This document shows positions 1 to 6,585 of a stretch of 64,000 nt of DNA, piece after piece; position 1 is the first letter of the stretch; each line of letters starts with the position of its first letter. The notes under the pieces are model-generated. The model ran no database searches and was not told where the DNA came from. It saw only the letters and a list, made by a program, of their open reading frames with translations. The DNA is from Trebonia sp963777905 (GTDB lineage: Bacteria; Actinomycetota; Actinomycetes; Streptosporangiales; Streptosporangiaceae): assembly GCA_963777905.1 (NCBI GenBank), contig CAVZSM010000006.1:1-64000 (forward strand). The letters run 5' to 3'. A program made the translations under genes and the position numbers.

Positions 1-1
1 C

Positions 2-364
2 AGCCTCAAGTCGGCCATCCTGGCGAGGCATCCGGCCTACACGGCAGCGAGCCTGCACACCGCCGAGGTCGCCCGCACTGTTCCGCTGGTGATCGGCGGC
101 CTGATCGCCATAGGCCTGTGGCTATGGATGGCCTGGGCGAACGGCAAAGGGCGGAGCTGGGCCAGGGTCGTGTCGGCGGTGTTCTTCGGCATCAACACCC
201 TGGACCTGCTGATCTCGCTCCTCATGGTGCACGCCGTTGCCACGCTGATCATCGATGTGGTCATCTGGCTGGTCGGCCTGGGAGCGATCGCGCTCCTGTT
301 CGGCAAAGAGTCCGGCTCGTTCTACAAGCAACAGTCGGTGACCAGGGGCCCGGCAAAGTCATGA
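2..364 (+). CDS. Hypothetical membrane protein, 5' end outside window
   Basis: The reading frame is open from the first bases, so the N-terminus lies upstream. The visible part of about 120 residues holds three hydrophobic stretches: LVIGGLIAIGLWLWMAWA, then a segment around FFGINTLDLLISLLMV, then IIDVVIWLVGLGAIALLF. It ends with a short charged cytoplasmic-looking tail. This pattern suits a small polytopic membrane protein; I do not recognise the family. An internal GTG at 89 could be an alternative start, but the upstream frame reads naturally as protein. Confidence 0.6.
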   Translation, partial: SLKSAILARHPAYTAASLHTAEVARTVPLVIGGLIAIGLWLWMAWANGKGRSWARVVSAVFFGINTLDLLISLLMVHAVATLIIDVVIWLVGLGAIALLFGKESGSFYKQQSVTRGPAKS

Positions 365-507
365 GGCTAGGCCGTGACCTGCGGTGTTCGCTGCGCAGCC
401 TGGCCATCAGCCGGCTGCGCTTGGACGGCCAGGCCAGCATCGCCGCCGCTAACCGCCGCCACGCCCGCGACCCGCAGCGGACGCTGAAGCTGCTTCACAC
501 TGCATGA
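361..507 (+). pseudogene. Transposase C-terminal fragment (ISAs1-like)
   Basis: A 48-codon reading frame gives a peptide containing SLRSLAISRLRLDGQASIAA and then RHARDPQRTLKLL. This resembles the conserved C-terminal tail of DDE transposases of the ISAs1 type, in which a leucine-rich helix is followed by NIAA and a RHHARDPxR motif. The catalytic core is missing, so this is a dead remnant. A 16-bp sequence just downstream (512-527) recurs at 1508-1523 beyond the neighbouring VOC/marR pair and may derive from an element end. The family assignment rests on recalled motif similarity only. Confidence 0.5.
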
Positions 508-511
508 GCGG

Positions 512-527
512 CTTTGCCGTGTCCCTG
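512..527 (+). repeat. 16-bp direct repeat, copy 1
   Basis: CTTTGCCGTGTCCCTG occurs here, five bases after the stop codon of the transposase remnant, and again exactly at 1508-1523. The two copies bracket the VOC and marR genes. Confidence 0.55.
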
Positions 528-595
528 GCGGCCAGCCTGCCGCGGTGACAAGCCTGCTCAGGGCGCCTGCCGCGCTGAAGACCGGGATGCCCGGC

Positions 596-964
596 TCAGC
601 CGCGGTCGTGGAGGGTTATCTGGTAGCCGTCGGGGTCGGCGAACGTGAAAGTGCGGCCGAACGGCCCGTCGGCGGGCGCTGAGATGATCGTGGTGCCGGC
701 GGCGGCGAGGGCGTCGTGGATGTCCTGCGCGTCGGTGGCGTGCAGCCACAGCGCCATTCCCTGGCCCGGCTGCGCGACCGCGTCCAGGTCGGTGCCCGCG
801 GCGGCGTCGCGGACGGCGAACGCGATCGGGCTGGTGGCGAACACGACGGCGTGCGGCGGTCCCGCGCTGGAGCGTTTCAGCCCCAGGTACTGCTCGTAGA
901 AAGCGGCGGAACGCTGCAGGTCGCGTACCTGCAGTGAAATGAAGTCGGGTCCGGTGACGGCCAC
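596..964 (-). CDS. VOC-family (glyoxalase/bleomycin-resistance-like) protein
   Basis: This is a 122-residue single VOC module. The first beta-alpha unit reads FISLQVRDLQRSAAFYEQYLGL, followed by a second half ending in TFADPDGYQITLHDRG, the typical VOC C-terminal signature. Such proteins bind a metal or sequester or modify small ligands; the substrate cannot be told. The GTG at 964 is preferred because a GGGAGG ribosome site sits about eight bases upstream, whereas longer forms would run through the operator region and into marR. It is transcribed divergently from marR, and two TGTCAG/CTGACA palindromes lie between them, so MarR very likely controls this gene. Confidence 0.85.
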   Translation of the reverse strand: MAVTGPDFISLQVRDLQRSAAFYEQYLGLKRSSAGPPHAVVFATSPIAFAVRDAAAGTDLDAVAQPGQGMALWLHATDAQDIHDALAAAGTTIISAPADGPFGRTFTFADPDGYQITLHDRG

Positions 965-984
965 GATCCTTGCCTCCCCTGGTA

Positions 985-1028
985 TGTCAGTCTCCTGACA
1001 CACCACAATGTATGTCAGAATACTGACA
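985..1028. promoter_or_regulatory. Two MarR-type palindromic operators
   Basis: TGTCAG-N4-CTGACA occurs twice, at 985-1000 and 1013-1028, 28 bp apart, in the divergent gap between the VOC gene and marR. The second copy reaches the first base of the marR start codon, so binding there would block marR initiation directly. Both copies are perfect inverted repeats. Confidence 0.75.
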
Positions 1029-1489
1029 TGAGTCAAGGCGAGCCCGGAATCGAGCTGGACACATCACTGGGGTACATGCTGAAGGCGGCCGCCAGCGCCC
1101 TGCACTCCGCCCTGGAGGCCGTGCTGAGGCCGGTGGGCATGACGATCACCCACTACTCCTGCCTGGAGCTGCTCGCCCAGCGGCCGGGCCTGTCGAACTC
1201 CGAGCTTGCCCGCGGCGCCTTCGTCACCCGGCAGTCCATGAACGTGCTCCTGCAGGCCCTCGAACGCCAGGGACTCGTCGCCCGCCCGGCACAGGCACCC
1301 GCCGGCCGGGCCCTGCCCGCCGAGCTGACCGCCCGCGGCCGCCGCCAGCTCCAGGTGGCCAGCACCGCGGTCCGCCGCGTCGAGCAAGACATGCTCGCCA
1401 ACCTGGACGCCAGCGAACAAGACCAGATGCGGCGCCTGCTCACCGCGTGCATCGCCGCACTGACCGAACCGCCCGCATCGGCGACGTAA
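1028..1489 (+). CDS. MarR-family transcriptional regulator
   Basis: The product has 153 residues, the usual MarR length. The winged-helix core is visible around residues 45-95: LELLAQRPGLSNSELARGAF, then TRQSMNVLLQALERQGLVAR, then the wing and a C-terminal dimerisation helix. The protein likely represses itself and the divergent VOC gene through the two palindromes upstream, and releases DNA on binding an unknown ligand. No Shine-Dalgarno sequence precedes the ATG at 1028, so the mRNA may be leaderless. A later in-frame ATG at 1088 would cut into the N-terminal dimerisation helix and is less likely. Confidence 0.88.
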   Translation: MSQGEPGIELDTSLGYMLKAAASALHSALEAVLRPVGMTITHYSCLELLAQRPGLSNSELARGAFVTRQSMNVLLQALERQGLVARPAQAPAGRALPAELTARGRRQLQVASTAVRRVEQDMLANLDASEQDQMRRLLTACIAALTEPPASAT

Positions 1490-1849
1490 CCGCCCCGGAA
1501 TTTACGACTTTGCCGTGTCCCTGAGTCGGCGACCGACTACCAGTGATCACTGCGGCTGCTTCCTTCGTGTCATAGCCAGGTGGGCTTCCGCTAGTGCGGC
1601 AAGCTTGTCCGATCGCTTCCTTATCAAGGTGTCGGCGTTCCGCTCGGACAGCGGCTTTGCTGTTGTGAGCTGGGCATATGGCCACACCGCGCATTTCAGC
1701 TACCTTGCAGTGTCCTGCCTTTACACCCCGTGGTCCTTGGCGTTCTAGGCCCGTTGTAGGGGCAGACCTAGGGCCGGGAGCCCTGTTAGCCCGGGACGGG
1801 GTTTCGAGCCTGGCCAACGGGTAGGCCGTAAATGAGGGTGAGAGAAGTG
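1490..1849. other. Intergenic region with second copy of 16-bp repeat
   Basis: This stretch of about 360 bp has no convincing gene. It contains the second copy of CTTTGCCGTGTCCCTG at 1508-1523. The part from 1740 to 1830 is rich in short GGGCC/GGCCC motifs and presumably carries the promoter of the next gene; I cannot assign -10 and -35 boxes with confidence. Confidence 0.5.
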
Positions 1850-2350
1850 ATGGGTATGCGTCGGTATCTGCTTGTCCTGGATATGGACCTGCTGGCGATG
1901 GACGAAGAGCATGACCTAGAGCCGATCAACTACCTGGTCGCCAAGCAAGAGCAGGAGTCCTTCGAAGTGATCGTGCTGGCGTTGGTCGATACGGCCCGGA
2001 CGAAGCTGCCCGCCATCGAGTTGCTGCTCGGCGCCCGGGCCGGGAAGTTCCCGGTAGCGCCCCGGCCCGACCACGACCTCAATGCGGCCGCCGAGCACCG
2101 GATGAACCTGGCGGTCCGCCACCTGAAGACGATCGGCTGCCAGGCCAGTGGCCTGTTGAGCGAGGAGGAGCTGGTCAAGGCAGTGCGCGCGGAGACCCGC
2201 CGCCATGACTATGACGAGGTCATCCTGGCGACCGGCAGGCAAGAGGGTTCCAAACTCGCTCACATTGTGGGCCAGGACCCGGTTCAGCGGCTGCGGCGAC
2301 AGTGGGGCCAACGGCTGATCGTGTTCCCGAAAGGCTCCCCTCAAAGCTGA
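1850..2350 (+). CDS. Universal-stress-protein-like single-domain protein
   Basis: The 166-residue product starts MGMRRYLLVLDMDL and alternates beta strands and helices in the order expected for an HUP/USP fold: strand RRYLLVLDMD, strand FEVIVLALVD, a helical middle, strand DEVILATGRQ, and a terminal strand RLIVFPKG. The canonical ATP-binding G-2x-G-9x-G(S/T) motif is not clearly present, so it may be a non-ATP-binding member. ATG 1850 is chosen over the ATG at 1832 because GAGAGAAG lies just upstream. It stands alone in the accessory zone. The fold assignment is inference. Confidence 0.6.
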   Translation: MGMRRYLLVLDMDLLAMDEEHDLEPINYLVAKQEQESFEVIVLALVDTARTKLPAIELLLGARAGKFPVAPRPDHDLNAAAEHRMNLAVRHLKTIGCQASGLLSEEELVKAVRAETRRHDYDEVILATGRQEGSKLAHIVGQDPVQRLRRQWGQRLIVFPKGSPQS

Positions 2351-3033
2351 GCCCGGCTCGGCAGCCTAGAAGCCCGGCCGCGGTCGTGTACACCCCATTG
2401 ACCTCTTCCTTATCAAAGTCTCCTCAACGTCCCGGCTCACGTACGTCAAGCCAGGCTCCGGTGTCGGGTGGTTGCCCGGGGAGTAGCCGTGATGACCTCC
2501 GGTAGACCAACTCATCGGCACGCAGCGGGCATGCCTTGAACGACCTAACTCGGGGTGCGGGGAAGATCCTGCCGCGTCCGCGTAGGACGGAGAGGGGTTG
2601 AAACAGCGGGGGCGACCGGAGCCCATACGCATCGGGGTCCGGGGCGGCAGCCCCGGGTGCGCGGGAGAGTCCTCTAGGTCCTCGTCGCCCTGGTGCTCGT
2701 CGTCTCCTGCATTGGCGCGAACGCGCCACCCTTCCTCACTTCAGCCCAACACTGACAGCGGCTGTCTTCGCACTTCCCGGTCCATCCTTGGGCCTGAGGC
2801 CCCGCCGGAGGCAATAAACCGGAGGCATTAAAGAAGCGGTACCGCGTGTGGCTCCCAGAGGTGTCTGCCGGGTCTAGATGCAGCGCTTCGGGCCGTCGAG
2901 CCTCATCCCGTACATATCCCGTGCGGTCGGGACCAGGCTCGGATATGAAGATCAGCCGCGGGCACCCTCATTCTGTGCCGTCTACCACGTAGCGGTCCGG
3001 TTTGTGGTGCGGCCTCGCGGATCAGTGGCCGGG
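2351..3033. other. Gene-free stretch containing dispersed repeat copy A
   Basis: No reading frame here has convincing protein character on either strand. The centre (2556-2818) is a dispersed repeat shared with 4886-5300. Around 2850 the bases TGGCTCCCA recur as in the sequence following the integrase at 9570-9595. I see nothing else to annotate. Confidence 0.5.
2556..2818. repeat. Dispersed non-coding repeat, copy A
   Basis: This copy aligns with 4886-5294 in ordered blocks: GGGGAAGATCCTGCCGCGTC and a CGTCC-GCGTA-GGACG hairpin (about 2575-2589), a block around GCGACCGGAGCC, a block around CTCGTCGCCCTGGTGCTC, the hairpin TGGCGCG-AA-CGCGCCA (2713-2728), and a terminal block with CACTTCCCGGTCCATCC and GCCTGAGGCCCCGCCGGAGG. 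It is uninterrupted, unlike copy B. Function unknown; it may be a structured RNA or a REP-like mobile unit. Confidence 0.7.
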
Positions 3034-3714
3034 CTAGCCGATCGCGTACCGGCGACTGAGGGGGCGGCGCCACGGATGCGGTGGCCGCCAGCTGGACAAC
3101 GGCGGGCAGGGGCGACAGATCGGCCCAGCTTCGGCTCTGTGTCGTGGATTGGGCCTGATCTGCGGGAGCCGTCTGGCCGGGTGGGCCGATACGGGGCGCC
3201 GGGATGCCTGACCGCCTGCGGCCGGTGGCAACCCCTGCGAGCGCTGCCTTTTGTCGGCGCGCCTCTCAAGCCATGCGTGGAACAGCAGTAGCGCGGCCAG
3301 CGGTATGACCACGAAGGGGATGAACACGACCGCGAGGATCAATCCTGCAAGAGGATTTCCGCCGTCCAGCGCGCCCGCCGCCATCGCCGCTGCGGCGGAC
3401 ATGCTCCACAATGCGGCGGTCCAGCATGCAATCGCCTTGCCTGCCTTCGTGTTAGCCGACTCCGGCATAGGCTCTGGCGACCGCTGGGCTCCTGTCAGCC
3501 CGGCGGAGATGTCGGCGGTGAGGGCAGCCAGGTCCCCGTAGGTTCGCGACGCGAACGCCTGGCCCACCCTCAGGTCGAACTCGTCCTTGGCCAGCAGGCC
3601 CTGCACGAATGCGGCCTTGAGCACGCTGATTACCTGCTCCCGGTCGGCGTGCGAGGCCCGCAGGTGGCCGCGGCCTCCCGCTCCTGCTGCTATCTCGTCT
3701 CCCGGCCCCGCCAT
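3034..3714 (-). CDS. DUF1707 (SHOCT-like) membrane protein
   Basis: The 226-residue product carries an N-terminal DUF1707 module (about residues 18-70): LRASHADREQVISVLKAAF, then GLLAKDEFDLRVGQAFASRT and DLAALTADI. Two hydrophobic helices follow (IACWTAALWSMSAAAAMAAG and LAGLILAVVFIPFVVIPLAA), then a basic, proline/arginine-rich tail. DUF1707 proteins are common in actinomycetes; the domain may mediate interactions at the membrane, but its function is unproven. GTG/ATG choice: ATG 3714 is preceded by GGGGAGG at good spacing. The downstream gene at 4094-4582 is a paralogue in the same orientation. Confidence 0.82.
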   Translation of the reverse strand: MAGPGDEIAAGAGGRGHLRASHADREQVISVLKAAFVQGLLAKDEFDLRVGQAFASRTYGDLAALTADISAGLTGAQRSPEPMPESANTKAGKAIACWTAALWSMSAAAAMAAGALDGGNPLAGLILAVVFIPFVVIPLAALLLFHAWLERRADKRQRSQGLPPAAGGQASRRPVSAHPARRLPQIRPNPRHRAEAGPICRPCPPLSSWRPPHPWRRPLSRRYAIG

Positions 3715-4093
3715 CCCCGGCACCTCCCCACGACCACGATGCACGGAAAGCGTAGCGCGGCTGCCCTCGGGTCGGCCATCCTCGGACCTTCAGATCCGTA
3801 GGAGTGAGCGGGTCGTCTAGAAGCGTCCGCTGCGGTCCGTGCGCTGGGCGGACATTCCACAGCTGTCAACCCGGGGCGACCGATGTCCAGCGGCTTGGCA
3901 GCAGTCGCGGCCGAACGGCGTTGATCCTCGACCGTCCGTTTTCAGGCCGGACATATCCCAAGTTGCTGCGGATCGTGTGAGTGTTATGCGCTGTTGCCGG
4001 TCGCTGCCGCTTGCCGTTGGTCGCTGCTGTTGCTGCACCGTTGCTGTCAACTCGGCGCGGGCCGTCTGGTGTAGACGCTGGGCGCTGGGATGC
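3715..4093. other. Intergenic, no gene seen
   Basis: This 379-bp stretch lies between two same-strand DUF1707 genes. Open frames here lack protein-like composition. It is rich in GCTGCTGTTG-type runs. It presumably holds the promoter of the 3034-3714 gene; no clear boxes are visible. Confidence 0.45.
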
Positions 4094-4582
4094 TTACCGT
4101 CCTGCCCTAGGTCCTGGGAGCCCCGCTAGCTGCCCATGGGATCGCTTATCGTGCTGAGAGGCGAGTAGCTGGGCAGCGGCAACCATCAAAGCTGTAAGAC
4201 AGAGAGGCGCGAATAGGAGGAGTGCGGGACCACTGGGGGCGAACGTGGCCACGGTCATCATGGCTAGCGCAATGACCACACATCTGCGGGCTTTGGCTGC
4301 ATGGCTCATCGGCGGCCGGGCCTGCGCCCGTGTCGGCTTGCTCGGCGGCTGGTCTGCGATCTGCCCGGCGGGGATATCGGCGGTGACCGCGGCCAGTTCC
4401 GCATAGGTCCGCGACCCGAATGCCTGGCCTACCCGCGCATCAAACTCGTCTTTGGTAACCCGACCATGCACAAACGCGGCCTTGAGCATGTCGATTACGT
4501 GCTCGCGGTCAGCATGGGACGCCCTGAGGCGGCTGCGGCCTGCCGCGGCTACCGCCATCTTGTCTTCCGGCTCTGCTGTCAC
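4094..4582 (-). CDS. DUF1707 (SHOCT-like) membrane protein, paralogue
   Basis: The 162-residue product repeats the DUF1707 module of its neighbour: SRLRASHADREHVIDMLKAA, then GRVTKDEFDARVGQAFGSRT and ELAAVTADI. One or two hydrophobic helices follow (VVIALAMMTVATFAPSGPAL, LLFAPLCLTALMVAAAQLL). GTG 4582 is chosen because GGGGAGG sits five bases upstream; the longer ATG 4600 form would place that ribosome site inside the gene. The two DUF1707 genes probably arose by duplication, then diverged in the tail. Function unknown. Confidence 0.8.
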   Translation of the reverse strand: MTAEPEDKMAVAAAGRSRLRASHADREHVIDMLKAAFVHGRVTKDEFDARVGQAFGSRTYAELAAVTADIPAGQIADQPPSKPTRAQARPPMSHAAKARRCVVIALAMMTVATFAPSGPALLLFAPLCLTALMVAAAQLLASQHDKRSHGQLAGLPGPRAGR

Positions 4583-4702
4583 CGCCGCCTCCCCTACCAT
4601 TACGGTGCAGCGAAGCCTAGCGCGGCGGCGCTATGGTGGCCAGCCCCGGCAGCCGCGACGACCGAATGGTGGGGCGGGCCGGGCTAACCCCGTTTAAGAA
4701 CC

Positions 4703-4751
4703 TGGAGCGAGTGACGGGAATCGAACCCGCACTGTCAGCTTGGGAAGCTGA
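4703..4751 (-). other. 3' fragment of tRNA-Gly(CCC), likely attachment-site remnant
   Basis: On the minus strand this reads as the anticodon arm TCAGC-TTCCCAA-GCTGA (anticodon CCC), the variable region, the T arm with GGTTCGATTCC, the acceptor 3' strand and an encoded CCA. No D arm or 5' acceptor strand follows upstream (4752 onward), so it is not a functional tRNA. Integrative elements that enter tRNA 3' ends leave this kind of fragment as one att site. By polarity the element would lie to its right. Confidence 0.7.
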
Positions 4752-4830
4752 ACGATGCGACCTCAGTACCGGCCCGACCTGCGCTGGAAGGTCTCCGCGA
4801 CTGACCGTGAAGACCGCTCATCACCGGGGC

Positions 4831-4851
4831 TAATGGCACGTTAATGGCACG
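4831..4851. repeat. Direct repeat TAATGGCACG x2
   Basis: TAATGGCACG occurs at 4831-4840 and again at 4842-4851, separated by one base. Such tandem decamers near a tRNA fragment resemble arm-type integrase sites, and similar pairs occur after actinomycete integrase genes. The role is inferred. Confidence 0.4.
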
Positions 4852-4885
4852 CCAGCCATGGGGCGCGGGGTTCCCCGCGCTGGTG

Positions 4886-5294
4886 CAGGGAAGATCCTGC
4901 CGCGTCCGCGTAGGACGGTAGGGGGTGAAAAAGCGGAGCGACCGGAGCCATACACGGGGGGCACGGGGGGCACGGGGGCGCGAGCCCCCGCCTGGACCAC
5001 TCTCCAGGTGCTCATCGCCCTGGTGCTCGTCGTCTCCCGCATTTGGCGCGAACGCGCCACTCCTTCCCTGGGGGTTCATCCTCTCGCCGTCGGCCACCCT
5101 CCGGGTAGCGGGCTTGGCCCCGCGGGTGAAGGTGGAGCACCCCACCGTCTGAACGACCTTCGCCCGCGGGGCCAAGTCTGCTAGGACCTGTCCTGGCCGA
5201 TGGCGAGAGGGTGAATCCTGCCTCAGCCAAAACCTGACAGTGGCTGCCCTTGCACTTCCCGGTCCATCCTTGAGCCTGAGGCCCCGCCGGAGGC
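4886..5294. repeat. Dispersed non-coding repeat, copy B, interrupted
   Basis: The copy shares with 2556-2818 the blocks GGGAAGATCCTGCCGCGTCC, the CGTCC-GCGTA-GGACG hairpin, GCGACCGGAGCC, CATCGCCCTGGTGCTCGTCG, the hairpin TGGCGCG-AA-CGCGCCA (5044-5059), and the terminal CACTTCCCGGTCCATCCTTG block. Between the second hairpin and the terminal block it has about 150 extra bases that form a large palindrome absent from copy A. Confidence 0.7.
5075..5215. mobile_element. Palindromic MITE-like insertion inside repeat copy B
   Basis: Outer arms 5075-5095 and 5195-5215 are near-perfect inverted repeats (CCTCTCGCCGTCGGCC against GGCCGATGGCGAGAGG). Inner arms 5113-5133 and 5156-5176 pair over 21 bp with one mismatch (CTTGGCCCCGCGGG against CCCGCGGGGCCAAG). 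The whole could fold into one long cruciform. There is no coding capacity. Absence from the otherwise collinear copy A indicates insertion, though loss from copy A is possible. Confidence 0.6.
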
Positions 5295-5315
5295 GTTGAC
5301 GTTCGAGCGTATGAC

Positions 5316-5930
5316 TCAATGCGGTTGCGGGAGGGCGTTGGCAGGGTCAGCCGCCCTGGCGGCCTGCTCGATCGCCGCCCGCCGGGCTTTCCATCGTCCG
5401 CTGTCGTCGTCAATCGAGGACGCGGCCCGGGCGTTCATCCCGATTGCGCCGTCGGGCTGCTCGCGCAAGATGTCGGCGTGCCCGGCATGACGGGTGGTGT
5501 CGCTGAGTATGTGAACCATGATGTTGAACAGCTTCACTTCTTCGCGCCACCAGGGCACGTAACCCAGAGCATCAATGGCGAGGGTATTGATCGTTGCGTC
5601 CGTATGTTCCCACACGCGCCGGTAGAGGCTCAAGATATCGTCGCGGGTCTCGCGCTCGGTGGCCCAGAAGTCGGTGCCCTGCGCGGCCTCGTCGTCCCAC
5701 TGGGGCAGAGACTCGGGGAACGGTCTGGTGAAGACTAGGCCGAAGTACCTGGACTCCCACACTGCTATGTGCTTGACCAGCCCGATGAGATTGGTCCCGG
5801 TGGCGGTCAGGGGACGGCGGATGTCGTACTCGGACAGGCCGTCGAGCTTCCAGACCAGGGACTCGCGTACCCAGCGCAGATGGTCGTGCAGGTGCTCTTT
5901 GGCGAAGTCATCGATCATGGCAATCAGCAT
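5316..5930 (-). CDS. DinB/DUF664-family protein
   Basis: The product of about 204 residues begins MIDDFAKEHLHDHLRWVRES after a possible four-residue extension. It has the DinB-like four-helix-bundle pattern with LIGLVKHIAVWESRYFGLVF and, near the end, NIMVHILSDTTRHAGHADIL. The histidines in VKHIAVWES, MVHIL and RHAGHAD are where DinB/DUF664 proteins bind their metal. These proteins are often thiol-dependent transferases or hydrolases; the substrate cannot be told. It is a single gene with no obvious partner. The exact start (5930 or 5918) is uncertain because no strong ribosome site is present. Confidence 0.8.
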   Translation of the reverse strand: MLIAMIDDFAKEHLHDHLRWVRESLVWKLDGLSEYDIRRPLTATGTNLIGLVKHIAVWESRYFGLVFTRPFPESLPQWDDEAAQGTDFWATERETRDDILSLYRRVWEHTDATINTLAIDALGYVPWWREEVKLFNIMVHILSDTTRHAGHADILREQPDGAIGMNARAASSIDDDSGRWKARRAAIEQAARAADPANALPQPH

Positions 5931-6045
5931 GGCACGGGCGCGCCGCGCCGGGCGGGCGCCTGAAGCGCAGAGCCCGGCGAGGGCGCGCCGCGGTGCCGCG
6001 TAGCGGCGCCGCCTTGATCTAAGTACGGCTCAATTCGGCAACGAG

Positions 6046-6124
6046 CCCGAGGCTAGACAGCCCGAGGCTAGACCCGAAGCTAGACCCGAAGCTAGACAGC
6101 CCGAAGCTGGCGGCCCGAGGCTAG
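6046..6124. repeat. Iteron-like tandem repeat, six CCCGARGCTAG units
   Basis: Six consecutive units start at 6046, 6061, 6073, 6085, 6100 and 6114, each built on CCCGA(G/A)GCT followed by AGA, AGACAG or a variant. Unit length is 12-15 bp. They lie about 460-540 bp before a rolling-circle-type rep gene, so they may be Rep-binding iterons or part of the element's origin. The rest of 5931-6236 shows nothing else. Confidence 0.6.
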
Positions 6125-6236
6125 TGCCGCTGGACCTGACCGTGATGAGCGACGGACGGGCCGGAGAGTGAGCAGGCGGCTAGCGGTCAGGCGGGGACGG
6201 GGTTCGCTACGCTGAGACGCCGGAAGGAGCGCCGTC

Positions 6237-6427
6237 ATGGCGCCGCCTGCGAGCTGATCTCATATGACCCGGCGACCGGCGCCGGGGTGGCGTTCGTCCG
6301 GCTGGAAGCTGACCCGGACCCGGTGCGGGTCCGCGCCGGATGGGTCTCCGACGCTGACATCGCCGACCTGGCCGCCGCCTGCTATCCCGACCCTGTGCCG
6401 CTGGAGCTGGAGGGGGTGCCCGCATGA
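6237..6427 (+). pseudogene. Small element ORF, apparently frameshifted
   Basis: ATG 6237 has a good ribosome site (GGAAGGAG, six bases upstream) but meets a stop after six codons. The next frame, open from before the ATG to the stop at 6425-6427, reads CELISYDPATGAGVAFVRLE and then RAGWVSDADIADLAAACYPD with protein-like composition, and its stop overlaps the next start as ATGA. A single-base loss near the start would explain both facts. I infer a decayed or mis-sequenced small gene of the integrated element; function unknown. Confidence 0.35.
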
Positions 6428-6579
6428 CCCCGCTGATGACTTGGCTGCTGGACGAATCCTGCCCCGACTGCGGCACGGCGCTGACGCTGCTCGATGACGG
6501 TACTAGCCCGGCGCGTGCCGAGTGCGGCTCGTGCGGCTACGCCGATGTGCGGGTGGCGGCCCGACCCGGCAGGCGGTGA
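6424..6579 (+). CDS. Small zinc-ribbon protein
   Basis: This is a 51-residue ORF starting MTPLMTWLLDESCPDCGTAL and containing two CxxC knuckles, CPDC and CGSC, 22 residues apart. That is the pattern of a minimal zinc ribbon. It overlaps the preceding frame by ATGA and ends seven bases before the rep start, so it is probably translated with rep. Small zinc-ribbon ORFs often precede rep in actinomycete integrative elements. Specific role unknown. Confidence 0.6.
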   Translation: MTPLMTWLLDESCPDCGTALTLLDDGTSPARAECGSCGYADVRVAARPGRR

Positions 6580-6585
6580 TGGCCG

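Noticed and set aside
1515..1748. Small plus-strand ORF after marR
   Set aside because: No ribosome site, no recognisable motif and it spans the repeat remnant.
4703..4780. Intact tRNA-Gly gene
   Set aside because: The anticodon arm, T arm and CCA are present but no D arm or 5' acceptor strand can be formed from the bases to the right.
4633..4833. Plus-strand ORF with the peptide RVTGIEPALSAWEAER
   Set aside because: It is the translation of the strand opposite the tRNA-Gly fragment, a well-known false protein; it has no ribosome site.
6046..6124. CRISPR array
   Set aside because: Units are contiguous or nearly so with no unique spacers, and no cas genes are present.
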